Notes: generated by a model from the sequence alone, not told the origin. Positions 1-7,293 are shown, counted from the stretch's first letter. The stretch is DNA of 13,992 nt from a bacterium (GCA_030428585.1 JAUIDL010000012.1:1-13992), one strand, 5' to 3'. Numbers and translations: made by a program.

Positions 1-780
1 ATCGTTCTAGGTCAAGAATCTACGGGTATAATAATGATGTAATTATGTCTATACTACATTACAACAGTTATTTTGTATCTGTTAAATGTGCTTGTTGTGA
101 AAATACTTGTATTGTATTATTTACAATTTATATTTTGTGCATTCTTTCATTTTCTGCGATTCTCCGTCCCAATCGAGCCACAGCAGATCACTATCCTTGC
201 CTGCTTTATATGGCCCACCGCATCACAAAAATTGTTTTATATTTCGTTGTGCACGTACTGTCTGCTGCAAAAATTGTGTGCCGACATTCGTGATTTCAAG
301 GCCGATCACGACGACAGTTCGATCACAAAAATGTATACAGATTTTTTGCAAACCGCTCAAAATATCGAACGCCGTGGGCGAACGATCCGCATGGATTTTC
401 GTAAATACCAACATGCCCGACTTGTCCAACACGAACGTTTACGAGTTAACCAAACCTCGTTATTATTTCGGCGAGCGATTTATTGGTTCATGCAGTATGT
501 GTGATATTCATGTGTTTCTGTGCATTCGTATGTATGCATATGGTATGGATCAAAGCTATCGTACTGCCTATCAATCCTGCGTTACATTACCCGATGCATT
601 ATACATTTCGAGTGAGACCTACGATTTTTCCACTACGGCATGCATCAATCGTGATGATTGCTCTGCCCTCAAGCTCGACTATCCACCTTATGTAGCGTTT
701 GGTCTGTAACAACCCACACTACCAAGCGAATTATGGCAAAATAGCTTAAAATACGTGGTATTTTTTACCTAGGAATTCAA
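1..780. other. AT-rich stretch without a confident gene
   Basis: I see no recognisable gene here. The stretch is more AT-rich than the rest of the window. Three overlapping open frames exist: 73-504 plus, 107-709 plus and 223-432 minus. None has a ribosome binding site, and none encodes a protein I recognise. Frame 73-504 turns basic and polar in its second half, and frame 107-709 looks more protein-like after about 540, so a decayed, frameshifted gene is possible. The minus frame is codon-aligned antisense to the first, so at most one is real. A weak AT-rich hairpin (AAAATAC-GTG-GTATTTT, 748-764, followed by T's) closes the region. The location downstream of the ssrA 3' end, a common integration target in bacteria, would fit remnants of an integrated element, but no att repeat is visible. 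Confidence 0.4.
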
Positions 781-791
781 TAAAAAAGTTA

Positions 792-820
792 TTGACACAA
801 GCGCTTTGACGTCATATTAT
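792..820 (+). promoter_or_regulatory. Promoter of the orphan small RNA
   Basis: TTGACA (792-797), a 17-bp spacer and TATTAT (815-820) give a near-consensus sigma70-type promoter, with one mismatch in the -10. Transcription would begin near 827. No coding sequence follows on the plus strand before the terminator at 931-956. Confidence 0.8.
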
Positions 821-826
821 AGGGGT

Positions 827-957
827 AGTTCTTGAATAAAAAAATTATACAAACAGTTCAAGGACCAAAAACAAAAAACATCGAAAAAAACTCCACGATG
901 ATGACCGTTCCTCGCAGGCGGTTATCACAAAAGAAGCACCCTCGGTGCTTCTTTTAT
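827..957 (+). ncRNA. Orphan structured small RNA candidate (~130 nt)
   Basis: A strong promoter and a strong intrinsic terminator enclose about 130 nt with no plausible ORF: the only tandem ATG (898-903) has no ribosome binding site and its frame runs through the terminator. Three hairpins can be drawn. The first is GUUCUUGAA (828-836) with UUCAAGGAC (857-865), 9 bp with one G-U, around an A/U-rich loop of about 20 nt. The second is GAUGACCG (900-907) with CGGUUAUC (919-926), 8 bp with one G-U. The third is the terminator. Long A-rich single-stranded linkers separate the first two, and an alternative CATCG/CGATG pairing (879-883/896-900) competes with the second. It lacks the recognisable core motifs of SRP RNA, and it is shorter than 6S RNA. 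A trans-acting or antisense regulatory RNA is the simplest guess; its function is unknown. Confidence 0.6.
931..957 (+). terminator. Bidirectional intrinsic terminator (small RNA / HNH gene)
   Basis: A 10-bp perfect stem AAGAAGCACC/GGTGCTTCTT with a CTC loop (931-953) is followed by TTATT. A-rich flanking sequence on the other side (927-932) lets it also serve the converging minus-strand gene ending at 959. Confidence 0.85.
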
Positions 958-958
958 T

Positions 959-1299
959 CTACTTTGTTGATTTCTCTAAATACCGAACGAGTTTCATAAG
1001 CCTTTCGGGAGCATCATTTACCAGTCCTAGTGCAACATTACAACCATTACACAGCCAACCACGGAATAAACCCGTCTGATGGTCATGGTCAAATACAACA
1101 CGTCCATTTGAGTCACACACTTCACAGCGGGTAGGTTTACTACTGAGCGCCAACCCATACTTGCGTCGTACAGAGTCGAGGTACGACGCCTGAGCGCAAC
1201 GATAACCCTTCGTTTACGAGTAACTCGCACCGGGCCACAGTTTGCACAAACGGCAGCTCTTTCTATTTCATTAACCCTTGTCAATCTATGTACCCACAT
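959..1299 (-). pseudogene. Recombination endonuclease VII-type HNH nuclease, frameshifted
   Basis: Two minus-strand frames together make one protein. The N-terminal part, starting at ATG 1299, gives MWVHRLTRVNEIERAAVCANC and continues as GPVRVTRKRR. The C-terminal part reads GYRCAQASYLDSVRRKYGLA and continues through CEVC, the core DHDHQTG, RGWLCNGCN and PERLMKLVRYLE. The zinc knuckle (CxxC/CxxC) and DHDH core match endonuclease VII / HNH family proteins from phages. The frames join at about 1206-1213, where one extra base in the GGG run would restore a protein of about 113 residues; the downstream frame has a TAA just before the junction (near 1214-1216). No ribosome binding site precedes ATG 1299. 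It lies between the ssrA terminator and the shared terminator at 931-957. Either a real decayed gene or a single-base sequence error is possible; I see no classical slippery heptamer for programmed frameshifting. Confidence 0.7.
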
Positions 1300-1324
1300 A
1301 AAACAATGGTACAAAAAGATTGTT

Positions 1325-1356
1325 AAATAAAAATTTAATGCCCATACGGGCATTAA
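1325..1356 (-). terminator. ssrA terminator
   Basis: On the minus strand TTAATGCCC-GTAT-GGGCATTAA (plus 1335-1356, 9-bp stem) is followed by an AT tract rich in U (plus 1325-1334), directly after the CCA end of the tmRNA. Confidence 0.85.
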
Positions 1357-1364
1357 TCATATCG

Positions 1365-1761
1365 TGGTGGAGCTGCCGGGTACTGCCCCCGGGTCCAAAA
1401 GGTAACCTGATACACGTCTACAAGCATAGTTTTATCTAAAGATTTACATCCTTCGGTGACGAGAGATAAAACAAAAACACCGTCAGATGCGCTGAAAAAG
1501 TCCCTACATACGCACAGCTGCCTGCGTATCTAAGCAAGAAACATGAGTATAACACCGTCACTCTCTATGTTCCCTCGAGAGGAGCGATGGCTATCGCCTA
1601 ATTAGGCAACAGCTGGTGCCAAAACCTGGACGCGGAAAAGATCAGCGGCCTTGGCTTTGAGCGATGCAAATGTGTTTGCAGTTAAAATGACACATAACGT
1701 GTGTAAATCGACTTGCAGTGTACCTTGTTAAGATCCTCTCGTCGAAGCTAGATTCAGCCCC
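1365..1761 (-). ncRNA. ssrA: tmRNA (one-piece)
   Basis: Rescues stalled ribosomes by acting as tRNA-Ala and then as a short mRNA. The 5' end GGGGCUG (1761-1755) pairs with CAGCUCC (1375-1369) in a 7-bp acceptor stem carrying the G3-U70-type wobble that marks alanine tRNAs, and ACCA (1368-1365) is encoded. Downstream of the 5' end is AAUCUAGCUUCGAC, matching the conserved D-region analogue. The reading frame resumes at GCA (1679-1677) in the context UUAACUGCAAAC, close to that of E. coli. It encodes 25 residues beginning ANTFASLKAK and ending VLAPAVA, then UAA (1604-1602). Length is 397 nt, within the usual range. The T-arm is CCGGG/CCCGG with loop GGCAGUA instead of the UUCRANY-type loop of standard tmRNAs. 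The order (5' acceptor strand, tag, CCA end) shows it is not circularly permuted. Confidence 0.95.
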
Positions 1762-1773
1762 ACGACCTCTGTC

Positions 1774-1802
1774 ATTATAGCATAAAAGTTAAGAATTTTC
1801 TA
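1774..1802 (-). promoter_or_regulatory. ssrA promoter
   Basis: On the minus strand a perfect TATAAT (plus 1774-1779) lies 12 bp before the mature tmRNA 5' end, with TAGAAA (plus 1797-1802) at 17-bp spacing as a weak -35. It sits back to back with the comM start region. Confidence 0.7.
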
Positions 1803-1814
1803 GTAACTCTTGCC

Positions 1815-1820
1815 TACAAT
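1815..1820 (+). promoter_or_regulatory. comM -10 element, leaderless-type
   Basis: TACAAT ends 6 nt before the comM ATG (1827), so transcription would begin at or next to the A of the start codon. No Shine-Dalgarno precedes the ATG. The -35 is not clear. Confidence 0.5.
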
Positions 1821-1826
1821 CAAGAT

Positions 1827-3344
1827 ATGGCGATTGCGTATGTTCACACCAGCACCTCTGACGGTCTTGACGCTACCCCTGTTACGATTGAGGTAGATGT
1901 CAAACAAGGTTTGCCGGGTATTCATCTGGTAGGTATGGGGAATAAAGCCGTCAGCGAGGCGCGTGACCGTATTCGGAGTGCGATTCGGCACTCTTCTCTG
2001 GAGTTGCCCGCTCGCAAGTACACCATCAATCTGGCACCGGCCGAGGTTCCAAAGAGTGGCGCTCGATTTGATATGCCTCTTGCGGTCGCCTTGCTCGTCG
2101 CTACTGGGCAGCTCAAACAACGAGAGGTTGAAGGCTGCGTCTTTATCGGGGAATTGTCGCTCGATGGCCATACGCGGCCTGTCAGCGGCCTTCTCGGGGT
2201 ACTGATGGCAGCGAAGCAGCAAAATCACCACACGGTCTTCTACCCTACCGCTAACAGCCCTCAGGCGCAGCTCTCTGATGGCAAACTCACTCTTATCCCC
2301 GTCAGTCACCTGCGAGAGCTTTACCAGCACCTCAAGCGAGTAGCCTTGCTTAGCCCAGTCACCCCTTCACAACACCGTCCAGTCGCTTCAGCACCCCAGC
2401 TCAGCCTTGATGACATCAGTGGTCAGATCCAAGCCAAACGAGCGCTGCAGATAGCGCTCGCCGGTGGGCACAATCTGTTGCTGTTCGGACCGCCAGGAAC
2501 CGGCAAAACCCTGCTTGCCAAAGCGGGTGCTTCCCTGCTACCCCCGTTAGAGCCAGATCAACTGTTATCTGTGAACCAGATCCATGAGTTAATCAGGCCG
2601 CCAGGGGCTCCTCTACTAACCAATCCGTCCTTTCGTGCGCCCCATCACACCATTTCACTCGGTGCGTTTCTGGGCGGAGGTATCCACCTAAAACCTGGCG
2701 AGCTGAGCCTCGCCCACCACGGCGTCTTGTTTTTGGATGAATTGCCCGAATTCAAACGCGAGCATCTGGAAGCACTGCGCCAGCCGCTTGAACATAAAAA
2801 TGTCACGATTTCACGGCTCGGAAAACCAGTCACATTTCCGGCACAATTTGTGTTCATTGCTGCCATGAATCCTTGCCCGTGCGGCTATTTTGGCACAGAA
2901 AAATGTCACTGCAGCGAACGAGAACAACAGCGCTATCGCCAGAAAATATCCGGTCCATTGTTCGATCGATTCGACATTGTTGTTCATGTTGCATCGGAAT
3001 TTTTAGAAGAAAAAAGTAGTGCAAAATTGTTGCGAGAATATCAACATAATACAGTGGTCAGCTCGATAAGCGAGGCAAAGCACAAGCAATATGAACGCTA
3101 TGATGGTAGTGCTTATAACAACGGAAATTGTGCTATCAAACTTCTCACATCCCCCGCTCTCAGCGATCACGATGCTCGACAATTGCTCGCTCGAGCTCGT
3201 CAAAAACTTGGCTTTAGCCTGCGCGTCGAACATAAAATACTGCGCGTTGCGCGGACCGTCGCTGACCTAGACAACGCGCCGATTGTGACCACACGACACG
3301 TCGCAGAAGCCCTGCAACTACGCGGATCATTGGATGATTCATAA
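1827..3344 (+). CDS. comM: ComM/YifB-family Mg-chelatase-like AAA+ ATPase
   Basis: 505 residues, the normal length for the YifB/ComM family. Residues 1 to about 165 form the N-terminal Lon-protease-like domain (GLPGIHLVGMGNKAVSEARD). The AAA+ core follows, with Walker A GPPGTGKT (221-228), Walker B VLFLDELPEF (from 300) and the family's cysteine-rich loop MNPCPCGYFG...CHC. The C-terminal helical domain ends with the RVARTVADLD sensor-type motif. In naturally competent bacteria ComM is a hexameric helicase that promotes branch migration of incoming single-stranded DNA during transformation; this is family knowledge. The gene stands alone, divergent from ssrA, and appears to be leaderless. I cannot tell from the sequence whether it works in DNA uptake here. 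Confidence 0.95.
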   Translation: MAIAYVHTSTSDGLDATPVTIEVDVKQGLPGIHLVGMGNKAVSEARDRIRSAIRHSSLELPARKYTINLAPAEVPKSGARFDMPLAVALLVATGQLKQREVEGCVFIGELSLDGHTRPVSGLLGVLMAAKQQNHHTVFYPTANSPQAQLSDGKLTLIPVSHLRELYQHLKRVALLSPVTPSQHRPVASAPQLSLDDISGQIQAKRALQIALAGGHNLLLFGPPGTGKTLLAKAGASLLPPLEPDQLLSVNQIHELIRPPGAPLLTNPSFRAPHHTISLGAFLGGGIHLKPGELSLAHHGVLFLDELPEFKREHLEALRQPLEHKNVTISRLGKPVTFPAQFVFIAAMNPCPCGYFGTEKCHCSEREQQRYRQKISGPLFDRFDIVVHVASEFLEEKSSAKLLREYQHNTVVSSISEAKHKQYERYDGSAYNNGNCAIKLLTSPALSDHDARQLLARARQKLGFSLRVEHKILRVARTVADLDNAPIVTTRHVAEALQLRGSLDDS

Positions 3345-3363
3345 TTTCAGACCCATTTAACCC

Positions 3364-3392
3364 TTGAATAACCTCGGTAATTTTGCTAGAAT
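3364..3392 (+). promoter_or_regulatory. infC operon promoter
   Basis: TTGAAT (3364-3369), a 17-bp spacer and TAGAAT (3387-3392). Transcription would begin near 3399, giving a leader of about 45 nt with a small GAGTA-TCCG-TACTC hairpin (3413-3426) just upstream of the Shine-Dalgarno AAGGAG (3433-3438). Confidence 0.75.
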
Positions 3393-3443
3393 AGTTGCTG
3401 AGTAACACGCTAGAGTATCCGTACTCGAAGAAAAGGAGTTCTT

Positions 3444-3950
3444 ATCAACCAAACTACTCGAATTAACGAGGCGATTCGTTCAAGCGAATTGCGCGTTATC
3501 GGACAATCAGGTGAACAGCTTGGCATTATGAGCCGCAAGGATGCCCTTGCGCTTGCCAAAGAAGCAGGACTTGATTTGGTTGAGGTGTCTCCGAACGCCA
3601 ACCCACCTGTTGTAAAGGTCATCGACTGGGGTAAATACCAGTATCAAAAGATGAAAGAAGCGAAGAAAAATCGCCAAAGCAACAAACAAGGTGAACTCAA
3701 GCAGATGCGTTTCGGCATGAAGATTGGTCAAGGTGACCTCGACATCAAGCTACGCAAGATACGTGAGTTTTTGGCAGACGGACACAAGGTCCGTATCCAA
3801 GTCTTCTTCCGTGGCCGTGAAAACGCCCACCGAGAACTTGGCTACGATATGATCAATAGAATTGCCGGCCTCCTCGAAGACGAAGCGGTACTCGAACATC
3901 AGCCGCAAATGGCTGGTCGAAACCTTAGCGTTGTAATAAGGAGTAAATAA
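3444..3950 (+). CDS. infC: Translation initiation factor IF-3
   Basis: 168 residues from an AUC start. IF-3 binds the 30S subunit, prevents premature 50S joining and discriminates against non-AUG start codons. Conserved features are TRINEAIR at the N terminus, the [22 protein letters not shown] region, YQYQK, and the C-terminal domain with [11 protein letters not shown] and the end [10 protein letters not shown]. No ATG exists at the N terminus: the first in-frame ATG is in GIMS, inside the conserved domain. The Shine-Dalgarno AAGGAG (3433-3438) sits 5 nt before AUC at 3444, and translation from there yields the full N terminus ([17 protein letters not shown]). A TTG at 3489 would delete the conserved start. 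Non-AUG starts (AUU in E. coli, AUC in Myxococcus) are a known autoregulatory device of infC. First gene of infC-rpmI-rplT. Confidence 0.93.
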   Translation: MNQTTRINEAIRSSELRVIGQSGEQLGIMSRKDALALAKEAGLDLVEVSPNANPPVVKVIDWGKYQYQKMKEAKKNRQSNKQGELKQMRFGMKIGQGDLDIKLRKIREFLADGHKVRIQVFFRGRENAHRELGYDMINRIAGLLEDEAVLEHQPQMAGRNLSVVIRSK

Positions 3951-4144
3951 TGCCAAAGCTAAAGACCCACAAGGGTACGGCAAAGCGCGTCAAGATTACC
4001 GGAACTGGTAAGATTACCCGCCGACGTGCCTTCGGCGCTCACCTGCTGGCCAAGAAAAGCAAGAGCCGCAAACGCGCCATCAACACGACTGCTACCGTTA
4101 AAGGTGGTGTCGCCAAAAATATTAAACGAGCTCTTGGAGCTTAG
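3950..4144 (+). CDS. rpmI: 50S ribosomal protein L35
   Basis: 64 residues, the standard length for bL35, with the diagnostic start [20 protein letters not shown] and the [14 protein letters not shown] core. Very basic, as expected for an rRNA-binding protein of the large subunit. Its ATG overlaps the infC stop (TAATG), with AAGGAG upstream inside the infC 3' end, so translation is probably coupled to infC. Second gene of the conserved IF3-L35-L20 operon. Confidence 0.97.
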   Translation: MPKLKTHKGTAKRVKITGTGKITRRRAFGAHLLAKKSKSRKRAINTTATVKGGVAKNIKRALGA

Positions 4145-4159
4145 AAAGCGAGCCTAACT

Positions 4160-4501
4160 ATGCGAGTGAAACGAAGCGTCCCTGCACGCAACCGCCACAA
4201 AAAAGTGCTTGCCCAAGCCAAGGGTATGCAACACAACCGCACCCGTAGCTTCCGCCTTGCCAAGCAAGCCGTCACCCGTGCGCTGGAATACAGCTACCGT
4301 GACCGCCGCAACCGCAAGCGCGACCTGCGTAGCCTTTGGATTACCCGTATCAACGCGGCTGCTCGCCTCGAAGGTACTACCTACGGTAAGCTGATTGCTG
4401 GCCTCAAGACTGCAAAAATCGAGCTGGACCGCAAAGTCCTAGCCGAACTGGCTGTAAATGAACCAAAAGCGTTTGCAGCAATTGTTAAAAGCGCTAAATA
4501 G
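4160..4501 (+). CDS. rplT: 50S ribosomal protein L20
   Basis: 113 residues, near the usual 115-120 for bL20. [20 protein letters not shown] and the segment [20 protein letters not shown] followed by NAAAR are family signatures. It is needed early in 50S assembly. It begins 15 nt after rpmI and ends the operon; a strong terminator follows at 4525-4555. In E. coli and Bacillus L20 represses its own operon by binding the leader; the leader here is only about 45 nt, and I see no L20-type pseudoknot in it. Confidence 0.97.
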   Translation: MRVKRSVPARNRHKKVLAQAKGMQHNRTRSFRLAKQAVTRALEYSYRDRRNRKRDLRSLWITRINAAARLEGTTYGKLIAGLKTAKIELDRKVLAELAVNEPKAFAAIVKSAK

Positions 4502-4524
4502 TCTCTGACTTTTACTCCCTTATA

Positions 4525-4555
4525 AAAATAACCACCTCTCGGGTGGTTATTTTAG
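4525..4555 (+). terminator. Bidirectional terminator (rplT / rnpB)
   Basis: A perfect 12-bp stem, AAAATAACCACC (4525-4536) with GGTGGTTATTTT (4542-4553), loop TCTCG. A/T tracts on both sides allow it to end both the infC operon and the converging rnpB transcript. Confidence 0.9.
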
Positions 4556-4895
4556 TTCGGCAGTCCGCCGGTAAGCCGGGTTTTGTCGGGGACGATCATC
4601 TATCTAGACGCGCCATTGCTGACGCGTTCAAGCGGGTGTCGGCCAACGAACGGATCGCTCTTATGTGTTGACCTCCTTGCAGCAGACAGGGTTTACCTTC
4701 TCCGCATGTCACCATGCGACGCTGTGGGCTCTTACCCCACTCATTTCACCTTTGCCCCACCGTAATGGGGTAGTTTTGTTTCTGTGGCACTTTCCCTAGG
4801 GTTCCCCCCGGTCGCCGTTAGCGACTGTCCTATCCTGTGCTGCCCGGACTTTCCTCTTGTCACGGGGACAAGCGATCGTCTAGCGAACTGCCTAC
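4556..4895 (-). ncRNA. rnpB: RNase P RNA (bacterial type A)
   Basis: The catalytic RNA of RNase P, which removes tRNA 5' leaders. On the minus strand the conserved GAGGAAAGUCCGGGC (CR-I) follows the P1/P2/P3 region, and the 3' part carries GACAAAACCCGGCUUAC (CR-V). The helix P1 forms between GGCAGU near the 5' end (about 4892) and ACUGCC (4564-4559). The length of about 340 nt is normal for type A. Exact ends are estimated from the P1 helix, the -10 box (4901-4906) and the terminator. The promoter's TATAAT overlaps the stop codon of the upstream RNase H gene. Confidence 0.93.
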
Positions 4896-4900
4896 GGTTA

Positions 4901-4906
4901 ATTATA
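4901..4906 (-). promoter_or_regulatory. rnpB -10 element
   Basis: Perfect TATAAT on the minus strand, overlapping the TTA-TAA end of the Nudix-RNase H gene and lying 7-8 nt before the inferred 5' end of RNase P RNA. No clear -35 is visible. Confidence 0.65.
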
Positions 4907-5804
4907 ACGCATCCGATTCGGCGTCGGCTACTTTTTCGCGTTTGTGTGCGTCGAGGGTTTTGTTGACCATGCCATCAGCCAACTGATTAAATTCACGTTG
5001 CACATGGCTAAATGTGACTTTGTCGAATTTAGTCAAAAGTTGGCGAATGCGTTCATGAATCGGCCACAGCTCACGATTCTTAATTCGATAGATTCCTTTG
5101 AGCTGATTCACGACTAACATGCTATCGATTTTGAAATCAACGCGTTTGTAGCCAAGTTCGATAGCCTTTTCTAGGCCGACTCGAACGCCCTGATACTCGG
5201 CTTGGTTGTTGGTCGTGATACCTAAATACTCACCGCCCTCGGCAATCACTTCTTGCTTGTAATTCAACACGACATAGCCTGCAGCAGACGGTCCAGGGTT
5301 TCCCCGCGACCCGCCATCAGAATAGATAGTTAGCGTGTCTTGTGATGTATTTTTATCATCTTTTTTGCTTAAGCTTATCGATGACTTATCTGTTATTTCT
5401 TCTTGTTGAATAATTCCCAACAATAATTGTGTCAAATCTGTGAGATCTGATTGTTGTATGTTTGACATCTTATGCCACAGATATTTTGAGTAATTTCCAC
5501 TAAGTTTGATCGGACGATTTTCCGACACCGGCGTCACTAAATAGACCAACACAGCGTACTGAATGTCGCGATCATCGTGGTCGATATAGGTCACCGCGTC
5601 GAACAGCTGGGCCGACTGAATGTGCACGCCAGCATCGTCGTGCAGGTACCGTCGCAGGGCGTCTTCCGGCTGCTCGCCATACGCTAACTTACCGCCCGGC
5701 AACTCATATTTACCAAGAATAGTTTGTCGGCCATTAGCCCGACGTAACACCAAAGCCTTACCATCTTGATTGATAATTGCGCGGACGGAGAGGCGTTGTT
5801 TCAT
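4902..5804 (-). CDS. Nudix-like / RNase HI fusion protein
   Basis: About 300 residues from ATG 5804. The first 140 residues resemble a Nudix hydrolase fold with a degenerate Nudix box: G-x5-E is present (GKLAYGE), but the REUxEE core reads RYLHDD, replacing the metal-binding glutamates with Tyr and Asp. A polar linker (KSSISLSKKDDKNTSQD) leads into a full RNase HI domain with IYSDGGSRGNPGP (Asp), NNQAEY (Glu), KIDSMLV (Asp) and FNQLADGMVN (Asp). RNase HI cleaves RNA in RNA-DNA hybrids (R-loops, primers). An in-frame ATG at 5831 lies upstream of the predicted transcription start (about 5827) of the TTGTCA-17-TATACT promoter, so I prefer 5804; no Shine-Dalgarno supports either. It follows the methyltransferase on the same strand. 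The RNase HI call is strong; a Nudix activity is doubtful. Confidence 0.85.
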   Translation of the reverse strand: MKQRLSVRAIINQDGKALVLRRANGRQTILGKYELPGGKLAYGEQPEDALRRYLHDDAGVHIQSAQLFDAVTYIDHDDRDIQYAVLVYLVTPVSENRPIKLSGNYSKYLWHKMSNIQQSDLTDLTQLLLGIIQQEEITDKSSISLSKKDDKNTSQDTLTIYSDGGSRGNPGPSAAGYVVLNYKQEVIAEGGEYLGITTNNQAEYQGVRVGLEKAIELGYKRVDFKIDSMLVVNQLKGIYRIKNRELWPIHERIRQLLTKFDKVTFSHVQREFNQLADGMVNKTLDAHKREKVADAESDAL

Positions 5805-5833
5805 TGTTTTTGTGTTATCCCGTTTATGCATTC

Positions 5834-5862
5834 AGTATAGCGCGACTACTGCTTTGTGACAA
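5834..5862 (-). promoter_or_regulatory. Promoter of the Nudix-RNase HI gene
   Basis: On the minus strand TTGTCA (plus 5857-5862), a 17-bp spacer and TATACT (plus 5834-5839). The -35 overlaps the last codons of the methyltransferase gene. Predicted start of transcription is near 5827. Confidence 0.75.
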
Positions 5863-6454
5863 TCAACCGAACCCAGGTGTGTCCGGTGTCATCCTGACTG
5901 TCATCAACCCAGGTAACAACAAAGCCCGCCCGTATCGCAATTTCGCTCATCTGTTCACGAGTAAAGTACTGGAAGTAACGATCAACCTCGAGCTTGCCCT
6001 TGGTCCACTTTCCACCCTCACCCTCAATAAATGAAAAAGTAAATCGACCGCCCGGCTTCAACGCAGCGTTGACTGATTGAAAGACCGTCGACAACTCCTG
6101 TGGTTGAAAATGTAATAGAACAGCGTTGGCAATAATCAAATCATAGGGACCATCAGGGATGGAATCGGTCAGGATATTCACTACACGTGCCGTCTGTCCA
6201 GTTCGTTGCATCATCTGCACAAAGCTCGGTGCAGCATCTGAGCAAACTACCAAAAAGCCTTTTTCACGCAGAAAAGCTGCATCGCGCCCTGGACCACTGC
6301 CTATTTCGAAAATTCGTTCTTCAGAACCCATGCCATCGGTCACATAGGTTAACCAGGCTTGCACGTCTTCGGGGACATCTGCGCTTGTTCGAGCGACATA
6401 ACGATCAGCCTGCTGATTATAAGCGTTAATTGTTTTTCTATTGGCGTCGTCCAT
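5846..6454 (-). CDS. Class I SAM-dependent methyltransferase
   Basis: 202 residues. Motif I IFEIGSGPGRDAAFL binds S-adenosylmethionine, CSDAAPSF supplies the acidic post-I residue, and YDLIIANAVLLHF plus the segment ALKPGGRFTFSF are the usual motifs IV-VI. The N-terminal MDDANRKTINAYNQQADRY is typical of small-molecule or UbiE/Tam-like methyltransferases. The substrate cannot be deduced. A TGA-TACACT extended -10 (plus 6463-6471 on the minus strand) ends 8 nt before the ATG and there is no Shine-Dalgarno, so the message may be leaderless. About 200 bp upstream (6455-6652) hold no gene I can identify. Confidence 0.88.
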   Translation of the reverse strand: MDDANRKTINAYNQQADRYVARTSADVPEDVQAWLTYVTDGMGSEERIFEIGSGPGRDAAFLREKGFLVVCSDAAPSFVQMMQRTGQTARVVNILTDSIPDGPYDLIIANAVLLHFQPQELSTVFQSVNAALKPGGRFTFSFIEGEGGKWTKGKLEVDRYFQYFTREQMSEIAIRAGFVVTWVDDSQDDTGHTWVRLIVTKQ

Positions 6455-6652
6455 ATCTACTCAGTGTATCAGGTTCATAAAATCAAAGTGCCCAGAATTC
6501 CCCCATCAGCGCTATGATAGTTTCCCACGTACAAGTACTGTGGTTGACCGCAATCTATCTCCACGGAGACAAATCATATTGGCTTCCCTATCCTATGATA
6601 TCGGAAAATCATATGCGCCTAGGAGTCTTCCTGGACACTCTTATAATAACAT

Positions 6653-7285
6653 TCAAATCCTGAAAATAAGGTTAAAGAGCGCGAGAATTTGCTCCATAAT
6701 TGCCGATAAAAGCATACCGAGGGGTGCATTTGCCAATAGGACAATCGCAAAGATGATAATAATGCCGTAGCGCTCGAGAAAGCGCATACCGACGCGGACA
6801 AATTCAGGGGCAATCGCGTAGATAACCCGCGAGCCATCGAGTGGTGGGAATGGGAGCATATTAAAGATAAAGAAGCCAAGGTTCACAGCAACAAAAATAC
6901 TTAATAGTTCGGCGACAAAGCCAACTTGTGGCGCTCCGATAACGGCCCAAATACCGTAGGCAACAAAGGCGATAAAGAAGTTGGTCAGCGGACCACCTAA
7001 CGCTACTAAGGCCGCTCCCCAATCGCCCCCCTTCACTCTATCGGGGTTAAACGGGACGGGTTTGGCTCCACCGAAAATCGGTGCCCCAACCAGTGCCAGT
7101 CCAATTGGCAAAATAATCGTCAGGAACGGATCGATGTGCTTGATTGGGTTCAGTGTCAATCGACCCTGTAATTTAGCCGTGTCATCTCCCAACCAATAAC
7201 CAATAAAGGCGTGCATCGCCTCGTGCAAGGTCATCGACACCAAAATGACGCCCACGACCGTAATAATATAAGGGATTAGATCCAT
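6653..7285 (-). CDS. M50-family site-2 protease-like membrane metalloprotease
   Basis: 210 residues, the short bacterial rhomboid-like-sized form of the M50 family. The zinc-binding HEAMH (21-25) lies in the first membrane segment, and the third ligand is Asp150 in NMLPFPPLDGSR. RLTLNPIKHIDP is also characteristic. Several hydrophobic segments (about 5-20, 50-70, 90-120, 125-147, 170-200) indicate a multi-pass membrane protein. Such enzymes cut transmembrane helices of substrates such as anti-sigma factors or signal peptides; the substrate here is unknown and no PDZ domain is present. The promoter has a perfect extended -10 with TATAAT ending 8 nt before the ATG, so the mRNA is probably leaderless. 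Confidence 0.92.
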   Translation of the reverse strand: MDLIPYIITVVGVILVSMTLHEAMHAFIGYWLGDDTAKLQGRLTLNPIKHIDPFLTIILPIGLALVGAPIFGGAKPVPFNPDRVKGGDWGAALVALGGPLTNFFIAFVAYGIWAVIGAPQVGFVAELLSIFVAVNLGFFIFNMLPFPPLDGSRVIYAIAPEFVRVGMRFLERYGIIIIFAIVLLANAPLGMLLSAIMEQILALFNLIFRI

Positions 7286-7293
7286 TATTCTCT

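Noticed and set aside
223..432. 69-codon minus-strand ORF beginning GTG
   Set aside because: Codon-aligned antisense to another open frame, with no ribosome binding site, promoter or recognisable family.
827..957. SRP RNA or 6S RNA identity for the orphan transcript
   Set aside because: No GGAA/AGCAGCC-type SRP helix 8 motif, and too short and wrongly shaped for 6S RNA.
1200..1220. Programmed frameshift in the endonuclease VII gene
   Set aside because: No slippery heptamer or downstream stimulatory structure is evident; a missing base in a G run is simpler.
1365..1761. Circularly permuted (two-piece) tmRNA
   Set aside because: The 5' acceptor strand, tag frame and CCA end occur in one-piece order.
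5804..5831. ATG 5831 as start of the Nudix-RNase HI gene
   Set aside because: It lies upstream of the transcription start predicted from the TTGTCA-17-TATACT promoter.
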